Program-made: the position numbers and the translations under genes
IMG/VR virus record: IMGVR_UViG_3300046009_008277
Span: 1-20,174 of that record
Origin: a virus
Reading direction: 5' to 3' (one strand)
DNA length: 20,174 nt
Part shown: positions 8,844-16,337 of the stretch, piece after piece
Layout of the letters: each line of letters starts with the position of its first letter
Position numbering within the stretch: position 1 is the first letter of the stretch
The notes under the pieces: generated by a model
What the model saw: the letters and a program-made list of their open reading frames with translations, nothing else
Told to the model about the DNA's origin: nothing
The model's database searches: none

Positions 8844-9575
8844 TTAAGTTAAGTTTTCTAATGCTAAAATTTTTCCTAATTGTGTTTGGTATCCTTCTGC
8901 GTCTCTTATATCTCTATGTGCCATTAATACAGCTACATCTACTACTTTCCGCGCCAAATATGTAGAATCTACATCGAAAGGTGAATCTAATATTACTGCG
9001 CTTCCATCGTAATTGTAGTATTCTGAAATTGAACACTTGATAAGAGAGGGGGCTTCGATGCGAGAAATCTTTCTGTAGTAATCTACAAACATCTCACATA
9101 TTTCCATCTCTCCGTCTGTATAAAGATAGAGACCATCTCCCGCCTCGTCTATTGGTAGTTGCCTCCAAGAGAAGTTGGCTTTGCGATAAGGATTCTGTCT
9201 GTTTTGGTGTAAATCGTCAGATTGTGTTATTCTTGGCACAATCATCTTGCATTCCGTACATCCTTTGTTCGTGCACTTGGCTGTTACATAATGTCCCAAT
9301 CTCGTGTGCAGGTCAGCCGGGTACTTTGCAAATACGATGTTACTATCTAATTGCTGTAGTTGGAGCTTTACGTTTTTCTTTTCCAACTGCCGCAAGTTAT
9401 TTCTATATTTAGAATCTACTTCAGCTAATTTGACGTTGTTCTCAAAAACTACTTGCCACGCCTCGTTTAAAATATTGATAGCATCGACAACCTGATAGGA
9501 CTGACCTTGGAATGTGTTTAAGCTGTTTAGCTTTCTTTCGAAATCACCTACTAATTGTCGGGCCGATACTGGCAT
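8844..9575 (-). CDS. Putative connector or tail-completion structural protein (243 aa)
   Basis: I assign this only tentatively. The first 90 residues look helical, with a heptad-like run around SKYRNNLRQLEKKNVKLQLQQL. A CTNKGCTEC cluster follows at about 103-111. The C-terminal half mixes strands and helices and ends in a helical RKVVDVAVLMAHRDIRDAEGYQTQL segment that resembles head-to-tail connector or ring proteins of podoviruses. Its place two genes after the capsid gene fits such a role, as connector proteins usually lie just downstream of the capsid gene. It begins five bases after the stop of the 323-aa gene, so translation of the two is probably linked. Other structural roles are equally possible. 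Confidence 0.6.
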   Translation of the reverse strand: MPVSARQLVGDFERKLNSLNTFQGQSYQVVDAINILNEAWQVVFENNVKLAEVDSKYRNNLRQLEKKNVKLQLQQLDSNIVFAKYPADLHTRLGHYVTAKCTNKGCTECKMIVPRITQSDDLHQNRQNPYRKANFSWRQLPIDEAGDGLYLYTDGEMEICEMFVDYYRKISRIEAPSLIKCSISEYYNYDGSAVILDSPFDVDSTYLARKVVDVAVLMAHRDIRDAEGYQTQLGKILALENLT

Positions 9576-9580
9576 TGCTA

Positions 9581-10552
9581 TTATTTTTTAAATAAGTCGT
9601 CTGTGGAAGTAAGATAATTTTCTAACTCGTTTCTAGCCTCTACATTCTTCATATTGAGATAATAGTCGTGAAGTTGCTTTTCTGTTCGAACAGAACCTCC
9701 TTCTATTGGATCTCCGTTGAAAGTGTAACCGTTTGATCTTGCTACAATTCCGCCGCGGTCTCTTGCAGTCTGAACTTTAGTTAAAATATTTAACTTGTCG
9801 TTGTGCATTTCCGCAAGCTCGATAAACCTGTCTTGATAACTAACCTCTGCACCGTACTTGAAAACCTTGTTTAGATTATTTACTGCGTTGTTAAGTAGTA
9901 GGTTGAATAAGATTTCGCTATCTTTTTCGTCAGGTCTATATCCTGGTAATTGCATAAGATAAGAGATACAGTTCATCTTTTCTAAGCCCATCTTGTCTAA
10001 TAAGACGTTTGCTTTTACTTGTTTTTTGCCGCCTCTGTTTTGTGCCTCTATCTCCGCCCGTGGGGAGACAAGCTCTAAACTTGATTCTGCTAAAACATAT
10101 GGGCTTTGCTCTGATCCACTCTTAACAAAGGAATTACCCCTGTGTACGCGGATAAGAAGCTCATCTAAAGGATTTTTTGAATTTAGGGAAGTAGATCCCT
10201 CATCCATTATTCTGCTGTTCCACAAAGTCTTGTGTCCCCAAAAAGAATCGTGGCGGTTAGATAAAGAATCCTCACTGATTTCAATTAGCCTTCCGTCTTC
10301 GTCCCGGAGTTTTAGCCTTGATTGAATTCTTCTAAGGTCTTCTATCTCTCCATCAAACGCCCACTGATCTTTTAAGGTATCCCATGTTGGAGCAACATTC
10401 CTCTTAGAGCCTAAAAGTGTATTGCCTTTATATACTCCATCTAATTCGCCGTCCTCATCCATATTGTTTGAGTTTAGCTTGTAGAGATTTGGAGATACTT
10501 TTAACTGTTCTAGTTTGTTAATTTTCTTTAAAATTACAATTTCTTCTGCCAT
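9581..10552 (-). CDS. Hypothetical phage structural-module protein (323 aa)
   Basis: I do not recognise this protein. It is highly charged and mostly helical, with no signal peptide or membrane segment and only one cysteine (NCISY). The N-terminal part contains acidic stretches (NNMDEDGELDG, LRDEDGRLIEISEDS), and the C-terminal part has helices around LFNLLLNNAVNNLNKVF and ends in a Lys pair. It is the first gene after the capsid terminator, and no TAnnTTTG promoter is visible in the 97-nt gap before it, so read-through is likely. It is tightly followed by the 243-aa gene. Candidates are a head-completion, adaptor or internal cargo protein; I cannot choose among them. Confidence 0.6.
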   Translation of the reverse strand: MAEEIVILKKINKLEQLKVSPNLYKLNSNNMDEDGELDGVYKGNTLLGSKRNVAPTWDTLKDQWAFDGEIEDLRRIQSRLKLRDEDGRLIEISEDSLSNRHDSFWGHKTLWNSRIMDEGSTSLNSKNPLDELLIRVHRGNSFVKSGSEQSPYVLAESSLELVSPRAEIEAQNRGGKKQVKANVLLDKMGLEKMNCISYLMQLPGYRPDEKDSEILFNLLLNNAVNNLNKVFKYGAEVSYQDRFIELAEMHNDKLNILTKVQTARDRGGIVARSNGYTFNGDPIEGGSVRTEKQLHDYYLNMKNVEARNELENYLTSTDDLFKK

Positions 10553-10592
10553 CTTTTTGTTATTTAATAATTTAACTTGCTTGTCTTCTTCT

Positions 10593-10634
10593 AAAAAAGA
10601 GCGGGGAGTTTTCTATTTTCCAACCCCCCGTTCT
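10593..10634 (-). terminator. Rho-independent terminator after the capsid gene
   Basis: On the minus strand, arm AGAACGGGGGG (10634-10624) pairs with CTCCCCGCTCT (10608-10598) across a 15-nt A-rich loop, with one A-C mismatch and one G-T pair. A run of six T follows (10598-10593). It begins 16 nt past the capsid stop codon. The remaining gap bases 10553-10592 are A/T-rich and show nothing else. Confidence 0.8.
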
Positions 10635-10649
10635 GTGTTTTCATAGTTA

Positions 10650-12200
10650 TTAGTCTACCGCAGGGATGAATCTCAAAATCTTCTGAGTATTCTGAACCGC
10701 AAGTCCGAACTGCTCGGAGTGGGAGACTTTATATGTATAACCTAAAGATGGATTACCAACCTTAAATACTGGGTTGTCGATTCCTACGTGTCCGTAAGGA
10801 GACCATCTTCCTGGCTCGATATTTCTATCAAATGTTGCATTTCTTGTTAACAACTGTACGTTAGGCTTGCCCGCACCGTAGTCCATTGCGATAAACTCGA
10901 ATGACTTAACAGTGTAGTGAGAACCTGGCATAGTCTTGTAGTTAACAATCTTGTCGTCAAGTACAGGCCAGTGAGCAATAGCAACAGAACCGAATGTATC
11001 TGGCAACTTGTACTCAGTGAATGAGTAGTTGTTAAGAGCATAAGCTTCTTTGTTAGGATCAATTCTATTTGACTTAGTCAAGATAAAGTCGATTCCTGTA
11101 CCAGTAACAGTTCCGTTAAACTTCTCCATTACCCATCTGTTGAACAACTGATAACCAGCTTCACCAGTGTAAAGAACAAGTTTTCTTCTGTTGATTGGAA
11201 CTTTGTCATACCAGAATGAAGAGATGATTTCTACAATCTGGTCGATTGAGTTAACCCAAGGGTTGTACTTGTAAACATTACCTTCTTCAAGAAATGCAAA
11301 TAGACCCGGAGAAGTGTGAATTGGCTTACCACTTGTTCTGTCTATGTGATGTGTAGACATAGAACCCCAGGTAAGATACATTTCTTTTTCTCTCTTGATT
11401 TCTGAGTCGAATACCATTTCCAATACGTTGGTGATATTCTGATCCAAAATTTTGTCGTTAACGTCGCACCTGGATACTCTCAAGTTACCCTGACGAAGGT
11501 GAGTTTCTCTATCTACAGAGTACTCCTTCTTCATAGTAGTAAGAGGAACTTGGAATTCCAAATATGAATAACCGAAACCTGCATTGAATGAACCTGCTGT
11601 GTCAGGAGCAAGTGCAGAAGTTACACCACCAAGAATCTTAGTCCAATACTTACCGGATGCGAAATACTCAGCAGGAAGGAATGCATCTGCTTCCAAGGTT
11701 ACAGCCTCGTACTCGTAACCTCCAGGCACCTGTCTTGGGAAAGACTGGAGGAGTATTTGAGCCCTAAGGTTCTCTACAGGGGCGATGATTTCTTGTGGCT
11801 TATACCAATCTGTATCAAGTTGAATTTTGAATGTTACGCCGCCCGCGCCAATCATTGTGTTTTGTCCGTTCGGGTTACCTACAGAGAATGTTCTTCTGTC
11901 TGGCTTACCGAATACTTTCCATCTTGCAAAGTTACTGTCGATATTCTTTGTACCGCCGTTACCTACAAGCCAGTCGTAAAATGGAGAGCTACCGTGAACA
12001 GAACCTTCTGACAAAGACATAGAGTCGTAGAACTCATTCTTTGCAAGTACAGTAATATCATCGTAGTCCATAATTTTGTCTCCTTTCAAAATAAGGAGGT
12101 CTTCGTAGCGGAAATCGCCTTTGAAGAACTTTTCCTTCGTAAAGTATTGTCTGTCGATTATATACTTCGAAGGGAATGCATAGTTGTTTAATGCTGCCAT
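10650..12200 (-). CDS. Major capsid protein, HK97-fold type expected
   Basis: At 516 aa, this protein is the expected size for a crAss-like or similar Bacteroidota-phage capsid protein. It contains one cysteine and no coiled coil, and its mix of aromatic-rich strands (FGYSYLEFQVPL, SHYTVKSFEFIAMDYG) and long loops is typical of capsid subunits. Position supports the call: it follows terminase, portal and an acidic scaffold-like protein, and a strong terminator comes directly after it, as is usual for the most heavily expressed phage gene. Segments such as KLVLYTGEAGYQLFNRWVMEKF (an axial-domain-like helix after a strand) agree with an HK97 fold, but fold assignment needs structure prediction. 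The leader ends with AAGAAAGGAATC before ATGGC, the only start here with a fair Shine-Dalgarno-like AGGA. Confidence 0.85.
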   Translation of the reverse strand: MAALNNYAFPSKYIIDRQYFTKEKFFKGDFRYEDLLILKGDKIMDYDDITVLAKNEFYDSMSLSEGSVHGSSPFYDWLVGNGGTKNIDSNFARWKVFGKPDRRTFSVGNPNGQNTMIGAGGVTFKIQLDTDWYKPQEIIAPVENLRAQILLQSFPRQVPGGYEYEAVTLEADAFLPAEYFASGKYWTKILGGVTSALAPDTAGSFNAGFGYSYLEFQVPLTTMKKEYSVDRETHLRQGNLRVSRCDVNDKILDQNITNVLEMVFDSEIKREKEMYLTWGSMSTHHIDRTSGKPIHTSPGLFAFLEEGNVYKYNPWVNSIDQIVEIISSFWYDKVPINRRKLVLYTGEAGYQLFNRWVMEKFNGTVTGTGIDFILTKSNRIDPNKEAYALNNYSFTEYKLPDTFGSVAIAHWPVLDDKIVNYKTMPGSHYTVKSFEFIAMDYGAGKPNVQLLTRNATFDRNIEPGRWSPYGHVGIDNPVFKVGNPSLGYTYKVSHSEQFGLAVQNTQKILRFIPAVD

Positions 12201-12245
12201 TTTTTGATTCCTTTCTTTTTTGTTTTTAAATTTACTCTATCTTTT

Positions 12246-12276
12246 TCCGCCCCGATTCACCTAATCTCAGAGCGGA
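12246..12276 (-). promoter_or_regulatory. Stem-loop in the leader just upstream of the capsid gene
   Basis: On the minus strand TCCGCTC (12276-12270) can pair with GGGCGGA (12252-12246), seven pairs with one G-T. Inside it, GATT and AATC can pair around an AGGTG loop. A-rich sequence follows, so it is not an intrinsic terminator for this strand. It sits 46 nt before the capsid start and 5 nt after a small gene's stop. It could stabilise or delimit the capsid message; that is inference. Confidence 0.4.
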
Positions 12277-12280
12277 GCGA

Positions 12281-12382
12281 TTATCTTTTTACTTTTCCGC
12301 CGCAGGCGTATGTTTTAACTTTTGATCCGTTTACCATTTTAATAATGGGAGAGCAAGATTTTACTTTGGTATTCTTTGCCAT
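12281..12382 (-). CDS. Small basic peptide (33 aa) upstream of the capsid gene
   Basis: A short frame runs from ATGGCAAAG at 12382 to TAA at 12281. The peptide begins MAKNTKVKSC, ends YACGGKVKR, is strongly basic and has two cysteines. Its start context, ATGGC, is the same as at several certain genes in the window, and it begins two bases after the stop of the 52-aa gene. Both small peptides share the MAK start and a GGK motif near the end, which hints at a common role or origin. Length alone gives weak statistical support. If real, a nucleic-acid or capsid-binding peptide is a reasonable guess. Confidence 0.5.
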   Translation of the reverse strand: MAKNTKVKSCSPIIKMVNGSKVKTYACGGKVKR

Positions 12383-12384
12383 GA

Positions 12385-12543
12385 TTACATGCCTTTTTTC
12401 ATCTTGGAAGTCTTACCGCCGTACATCATCTTTGCAGGCTTCTTCATTTTGGTTTTTCCGCCGTACATCATGCCAGTAACTGCTTCTGCTTTCATACCAG
12501 ATTTAGGACCTGCCTTTGTAACTTTAACGGATTTTTTAGCCAT
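12385..12543 (-). CDS. Met/Lys/Gly-rich peptide (52 aa) with duplicated MMYGGKT motif
   Basis: The frame starts at ATGGCT at 12543 (a second in-frame ATG lies six bases upstream at 12549; ATGGC matches the start context of the neighbouring genes) and ends at TAA at 12385. The peptide has a basic N-terminus (MAKKSVKVTKAGPKSG) and then two copies of MMYGGKT separated by KMKKPAK, ending SKMKKGM. It has about 15 lysines, no tryptophan or cysteine and only one acidic residue. The repeat and the location between the scaffold-like and capsid genes argue that it is a real gene. A capsid-lining or DNA-binding minor head peptide is plausible. I recall similar Met/Gly/Lys-rich short proteins in other phages but cannot verify homology here. 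Confidence 0.7.
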   Translation of the reverse strand: MAKKSVKVTKAGPKSGMKAEAVTGMMYGGKTKMKKPAKMMYGGKTSKMKKGM

Positions 12544-12571
12544 TTTCATTTTGTATAAGTTTTTTTAGTTT

Positions 12572-13705
12572 TTAAATTGATATTACTTTTGCGTTTTTAG
12601 ATATTTCATAAGTGCGACCGTCCGCACCTCGCTTTGTTGTTTGTTTTTGTTGTCTTACATTTCCGCCACTTTTAACAATCCTTGTTCTTAAGTTTTGGAA
12701 TAAGTCGTCTTCAGCTTTAGATACAGCCTCCTGAGATATAATCTTTCTATCCATATCCCTGAAAGTAAGAAGCTTAAATGCTAAAAGTTGCATCTCGAAA
12801 TCGTTTTGGAAATCGTTGATGAACTTGTCGAACTTACTTACTCTATAAGGTTGGCCGTTTACTTCTACTACTTCATCTTGTATGTATAGGCCTTTTCTAA
12901 AGTCTTCTAATTGGGCTTGATTCATTTTCTCCCCCGCGATTTGACCTGTAGTTTCTATAGATGCTAAAAGATCTCTGTTTCTCTTTTGAACTTCAAGCAT
13001 TTGTCTTTCTCTCTGTAAAGCAAACTCTCTGTTTTGGCTTTCGAACTCTTTATACTTATTTCCAAAGAACTCTGTTGCTCTGCTGAAATCCGTTTGAAAT
13101 TTATCGTCGTTCAAATCCAAGTCAGACATTCTGTCGTCAATCTCGTCTTCCATTAAGCCTCTTGACCTGTGGAATTCTCTGATTACAGTTTCCTGAAGAT
13201 TCCTGTCTACCTCTTCTTCGTTGGACAAATTAGCGAAAGCTCTGTACCTGTTTTGCTCTAATAGAAATTCAGGAGAGTACCCGTTCTGTATTGCCATTGC
13301 ATACTGTAAGTTCTCTTCTGTTATTCCTCTTGCTTCTAAGGCAAGTGCTATCTTGTTTTCTTCTTCTATCCTTATCCTATCCGCATGAGCTTGTTCGTAT
13401 AGATACAGAACTTCTTCATCGGTAATGTCTTCTCTTAATTCTCCTTCAGGTATTATACCTTTTTCCTTTAATGCATTTGCGAGGAAGAACGTTACGTTTA
13501 TGTCATCTTCCTCTATCTCTTCCCCGCCGTCTTGAATTTCTGGTTCAGATTCGTTTACAGTATCGTTACTGTCAAAATCATCGTCTGAGTTATCCCGAAA
13601 ATCTTGCGAGTCTTCCTCCATACCCTCGTAGGGAAAGTCTGGTGTTTCCTCTTGAATTTCTACGTCCGCCCAAGGGTTGTAATTGTCTACTCCTTCAATA
13701 TCCAT
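12572..13705 (-). CDS. Putative scaffolding protein
   Basis: This 377-aa protein has no cysteine. Its first 75 residues are extremely acidic (runs such as MEEDSQDFRDNSDDDFDSND and GGEEIEEDD). The middle, about 75-300, is helical and coiled-coil-like, rich in Glu, Gln, Asn and Arg (for example NKYKEFESQNREFALQRERQ). The C-terminus is basic (RIVKSGGNVRQQKQTTKRG), a common arrangement for scaffolds, whose basic tail binds the capsid protein. Position between portal and capsid genes is the classic location for a scaffold. A candidate promoter lies about 70 nt upstream. It could instead be an internal head protein; no protease gene is visible in the window. Confidence 0.6.
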   Translation of the reverse strand: MDIEGVDNYNPWADVEIQEETPDFPYEGMEEDSQDFRDNSDDDFDSNDTVNESEPEIQDGGEEIEEDDINVTFFLANALKEKGIIPEGELREDITDEEVLYLYEQAHADRIRIEEENKIALALEARGITEENLQYAMAIQNGYSPEFLLEQNRYRAFANLSNEEEVDRNLQETVIREFHRSRGLMEDEIDDRMSDLDLNDDKFQTDFSRATEFFGNKYKEFESQNREFALQRERQMLEVQKRNRDLLASIETTGQIAGEKMNQAQLEDFRKGLYIQDEVVEVNGQPYRVSKFDKFINDFQNDFEMQLLAFKLLTFRDMDRKIISQEAVSKAEDDLFQNLRTRIVKSGGNVRQQKQTTKRGADGRTYEISKNAKVISI

Positions 13706-13772
13706 CTTGTCTGTTTTTAAATAATTTAATGTTTTTTAACAGCAGACTCTGACGGCGTATAAAAATACTTTG

Positions 13773-13780
13773 CAAATATA
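13773..13780 (-). promoter_or_regulatory. Candidate Bacteroidota-type promoter (TATATTTG)
   Basis: In the 141-nt gap 13706-13846, the minus strand holds TATATTTG, a perfect match to the TAnnTTTG -7 box of the Bacteroidota primary sigma factor. It would start transcription about 60 nt before the scaffold-like gene. The matching -33 TTTG is not present at the right spacing (a TTTTG lies only about 5 nt upstream), so activity may be weak or need a phage factor. Confidence 0.4.
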
Positions 13781-13833
13781 CGACACAAAATCTACTACTT
13801 CTTGTTTTTTATATGATAAAAATTTTAATTTGA

Positions 13834-13843
13834 ATACATGTAT
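13834..13843. repeat. Perfect 10-bp palindrome ATACATGTAT
   Basis: A perfect dyad lies about 54 nt upstream of the candidate promoter box, just past the portal stop codon. Its lack of a loop makes it more like a protein-binding site than a hairpin, but short A/T-rich palindromes also occur by chance. Confidence 0.3.
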
Positions 13844-13846
13844 CCG

Positions 13847-16327
13847 TTATTTTGATCCGAGTTTTTGCCTTTCAAGCTCCATTTTGTCTTCATGAATCTT
13901 AAGTTGAAGCTGTCTATCTAATTCTGCCTTCTCAAAACTATCATTTAGCTTATTATTATTGACATCGTTTGCCATTTGGAATGACCTTGATTGTATATCC
14001 GCGCGGGCAAGAGATGCTTGCATGGATTCTCTTTGCTTCTGTAACTGGAATTGGTACTCCTGTTGCTTGAGCTGAAGTTCAAGTTGTGCCTTCTGTTGTT
14101 CCATCGCCGCCTGAAATTCTTGAGCCTGTGACTGCTGATCTTGTATTCTCTTAGTTCCCTTCTTAATGATATTCATAATATCGGAAGTAGAGTTTGCAAG
14201 GAGAAGCTCGATAGATGCTTCGGGGCCGAAAGAGTTCTGAATAAGAGCTTGAACGTTTGCTTTGATAAGCTCTATTTGTCTTAGAGTTCTTCCTGAGTTG
14301 TCGAAAGACACCCCGATTTCGGTGTACCAAAAAGCAAGACCTGCCTCAAGTTCTGCGTAAGAAGATGGAGATAAAATATTTCTTATCTTCTCCGGGTGCT
14401 CTTTGTAGAATAATCTTGCCTTGTTTACTAAAGCAGCTACTGCCTTTTCTACAATCTGTCTGTGCATGTCGTAGAATGGCTCTATCTGTATTGAAGATGC
14501 TGCCTGCTGGGATCCTATGTTTCCGTTTGTTGCATACTGTCCTACTTGACCGAGTGTTGCTTCGTTGGATAACATAGCCCTGTAAAGGTTCTGTCTTATA
14601 TTTTCGAGTAGTTGTATCCGCGCCGCAATTTCAGGCATCTTGGAAGCATCTACACTCTTGATAAGATTTGGATCTAACGAGTTGATACCTTTTTGATTTG
14701 TATCAGCAAGTACAATACCAAAGTCTTTTATGTTTGTCATAAACTCCTGCCAGGTCTGCTCTTGTGGCTTTAAACCTTTTAGGAATATAAATATCCTACC
14801 TATGTTCGTACCTAAGTCATGCTTTAATGCATGCATCTCAATATCGTATTCCTGCTGATAAGGCTTACCTAAATCTATAAGAGATACGTTCTTAGACATA
14901 CCTCTGTGAGTATTGTAAGCCCTACCGTAGATAGGAAGCTCTACTTTGTAATTTGTGAGTGATCGGAACTGATATTGAACAGGTTCTACTTTTACATAGA
15001 TGTTATTCTTTGTTCCTAATTTTACCACCCGCCAAACTTCGTCTACCCAAAATTCTACAACTTCTAAGTCATCTTCCACGGGTTTATAGTTCTCACCTAA
15101 AATAAAGGTCTTTACTTGGCCGTCCTCGAATCTTTTTACTTTCTTGAGCATCATCTTGTCTCGGAAGTAGATCGTGCATTCTCGCACGCCAAAATCGCTC
15201 ATACGGGATCCTGGGCCGTACTGCTGAAGTATTCTACTATAGATGTTAGTCAAATTAGAAGAGCCCTCCATTGTTTTGTAATTCTTGGAACCTTCTACAT
15301 TTCTAACCCAATAAGAACCATTCTCAGCAAGTTCGTACATCACTCTTCTTGTTTGATAAGAAGTAGGATCGTCTGCAAATACTCCGTTCTTTTTACCTGA
15401 TCCCCAAACAGGTTCTACAAATTCGTAAAGCTCTTGCCAATCCTTTTCTGATAAGTATTCAGCATATTTCTGAGTAGCCTCTTCTACTGAAAGCCATCGC
15501 TCGATTTTTGCCCACGACATGTCTTGCACCCATTCGGTTTCAGCAGAACCGCCGTAAGTAACACTCGAAGGAAGTAAGCACTCAAAAGCCAAATCATCAT
15601 TATGGGTATCGACCAAGTAGTACTCTTCTCCAGTACAAATAGCATGTTTAGCACCCTCGTCTTGTTTTACTTTTATTTCTAATTGGTCTATTAAATAGTC
15701 CGTAAGTTCTTGCGCTTGCTTGGCTACAGGAGTTCTGTAGTCGTTTTCCATATACTCGTATATCTCCTGAGGATTCATTGCTTTTACTTGAAGGTCTACT
15801 TGACCTTGTAGTTGCTGCATCTCTTCTGGGGATAGTCCTTGTGTTTGTTCTGGTGGGATTATTTGCGCTATCTTATCCTGTATCATTTTCTCCGCCGGGG
15901 CAATGAAGTTCAGCTGAATATACTGATCAACTAACTTCCTGTACTCCCTTTGCTCGAATGATTCTTTTAAAGGTGTTTGGTCTTTAACAGACATTACAAA
16001 AGGCATACTGATAAGTTCCCCAAGCTTCGCTTTGGCTACCTGCGATATTAGGGGATAATGTGTTATTGCCTTGTTGTTCAACTTTATCTCCTCCCCGAGG
16101 ATAGTGTAGCACGTATCGTCATCATATAAAGAAACATCTAACCTACCGTTGAAAAGGTCATAGTTTATCTTGTGCTTCTCGATACGAGAGTCATCCCTAT
16201 ATGCTGATAAATATCCGAAGTCTATCGCCTCGGCAATATCTATTTGTCTCTGAAAATTGTTTTTCTCTTTGTTGTATCTCTTTTCTCTGACTTTTACGTC
16301 CGATAAAGGAACTGTACTATTTACCAT
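13847..16327 (-). CDS. Portal protein
   Basis: At 826 aa, this protein is close to the size of portals in crAss-like phages. The portal is a dodecameric ring at one capsid vertex through which the terminase pumps DNA. The N-terminal region is alpha/beta with conserved-looking elements (FNGRLDVSLYDDDTCYTILGEEI, HYPLISQVAKAKLGELISMPF). The middle is strand-rich (AKIERWLSVEEATQKYAEYLS, VEFWVDEVWRVVKLGTKNN), and a long helix-rich segment (SKMPEIAARIQLLENIRQNLYRAML) fits a portal stem and crown. Residues about 722-826 are a Gln/Glu/Lys-rich coiled coil (QQKAQLELQLKQQEYQFQLQ), a trait I recall for this phage group. It starts 10 nt after the terL stop, a typical terL-portal pair. The family call rests on position and architecture rather than on a diagnostic motif. 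Confidence 0.85.
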   Translation of the reverse strand: MVNSTVPLSDVKVREKRYNKEKNNFQRQIDIAEAIDFGYLSAYRDDSRIEKHKINYDLFNGRLDVSLYDDDTCYTILGEEIKLNNKAITHYPLISQVAKAKLGELISMPFVMSVKDQTPLKESFEQREYRKLVDQYIQLNFIAPAEKMIQDKIAQIIPPEQTQGLSPEEMQQLQGQVDLQVKAMNPQEIYEYMENDYRTPVAKQAQELTDYLIDQLEIKVKQDEGAKHAICTGEEYYLVDTHNDDLAFECLLPSSVTYGGSAETEWVQDMSWAKIERWLSVEEATQKYAEYLSEKDWQELYEFVEPVWGSGKKNGVFADDPTSYQTRRVMYELAENGSYWVRNVEGSKNYKTMEGSSNLTNIYSRILQQYGPGSRMSDFGVRECTIYFRDKMMLKKVKRFEDGQVKTFILGENYKPVEDDLEVVEFWVDEVWRVVKLGTKNNIYVKVEPVQYQFRSLTNYKVELPIYGRAYNTHRGMSKNVSLIDLGKPYQQEYDIEMHALKHDLGTNIGRIFIFLKGLKPQEQTWQEFMTNIKDFGIVLADTNQKGINSLDPNLIKSVDASKMPEIAARIQLLENIRQNLYRAMLSNEATLGQVGQYATNGNIGSQQAASSIQIEPFYDMHRQIVEKAVAALVNKARLFYKEHPEKIRNILSPSSYAELEAGLAFWYTEIGVSFDNSGRTLRQIELIKANVQALIQNSFGPEASIELLLANSTSDIMNIIKKGTKRIQDQQSQAQEFQAAMEQQKAQLELQLKQQEYQFQLQKQRESMQASLARADIQSRSFQMANDVNNNKLNDSFEKAELDRQLQLKIHEDKMELERQKLGSK

Positions 16328-16337
16328 AAATTGTAGT

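Noticed and set aside
12246-12276. Intrinsic terminator in front of the capsid gene
   Set aside because: On the transcribed strand the hairpin is followed by an A run rather than a T run.
12204-12479. A 91-codon open frame on the plus strand upstream of the capsid gene
   Set aside because: It lies antisense to the two small minus-strand genes and the leader, lacks a start context like the others, and would be the only plus-strand gene.
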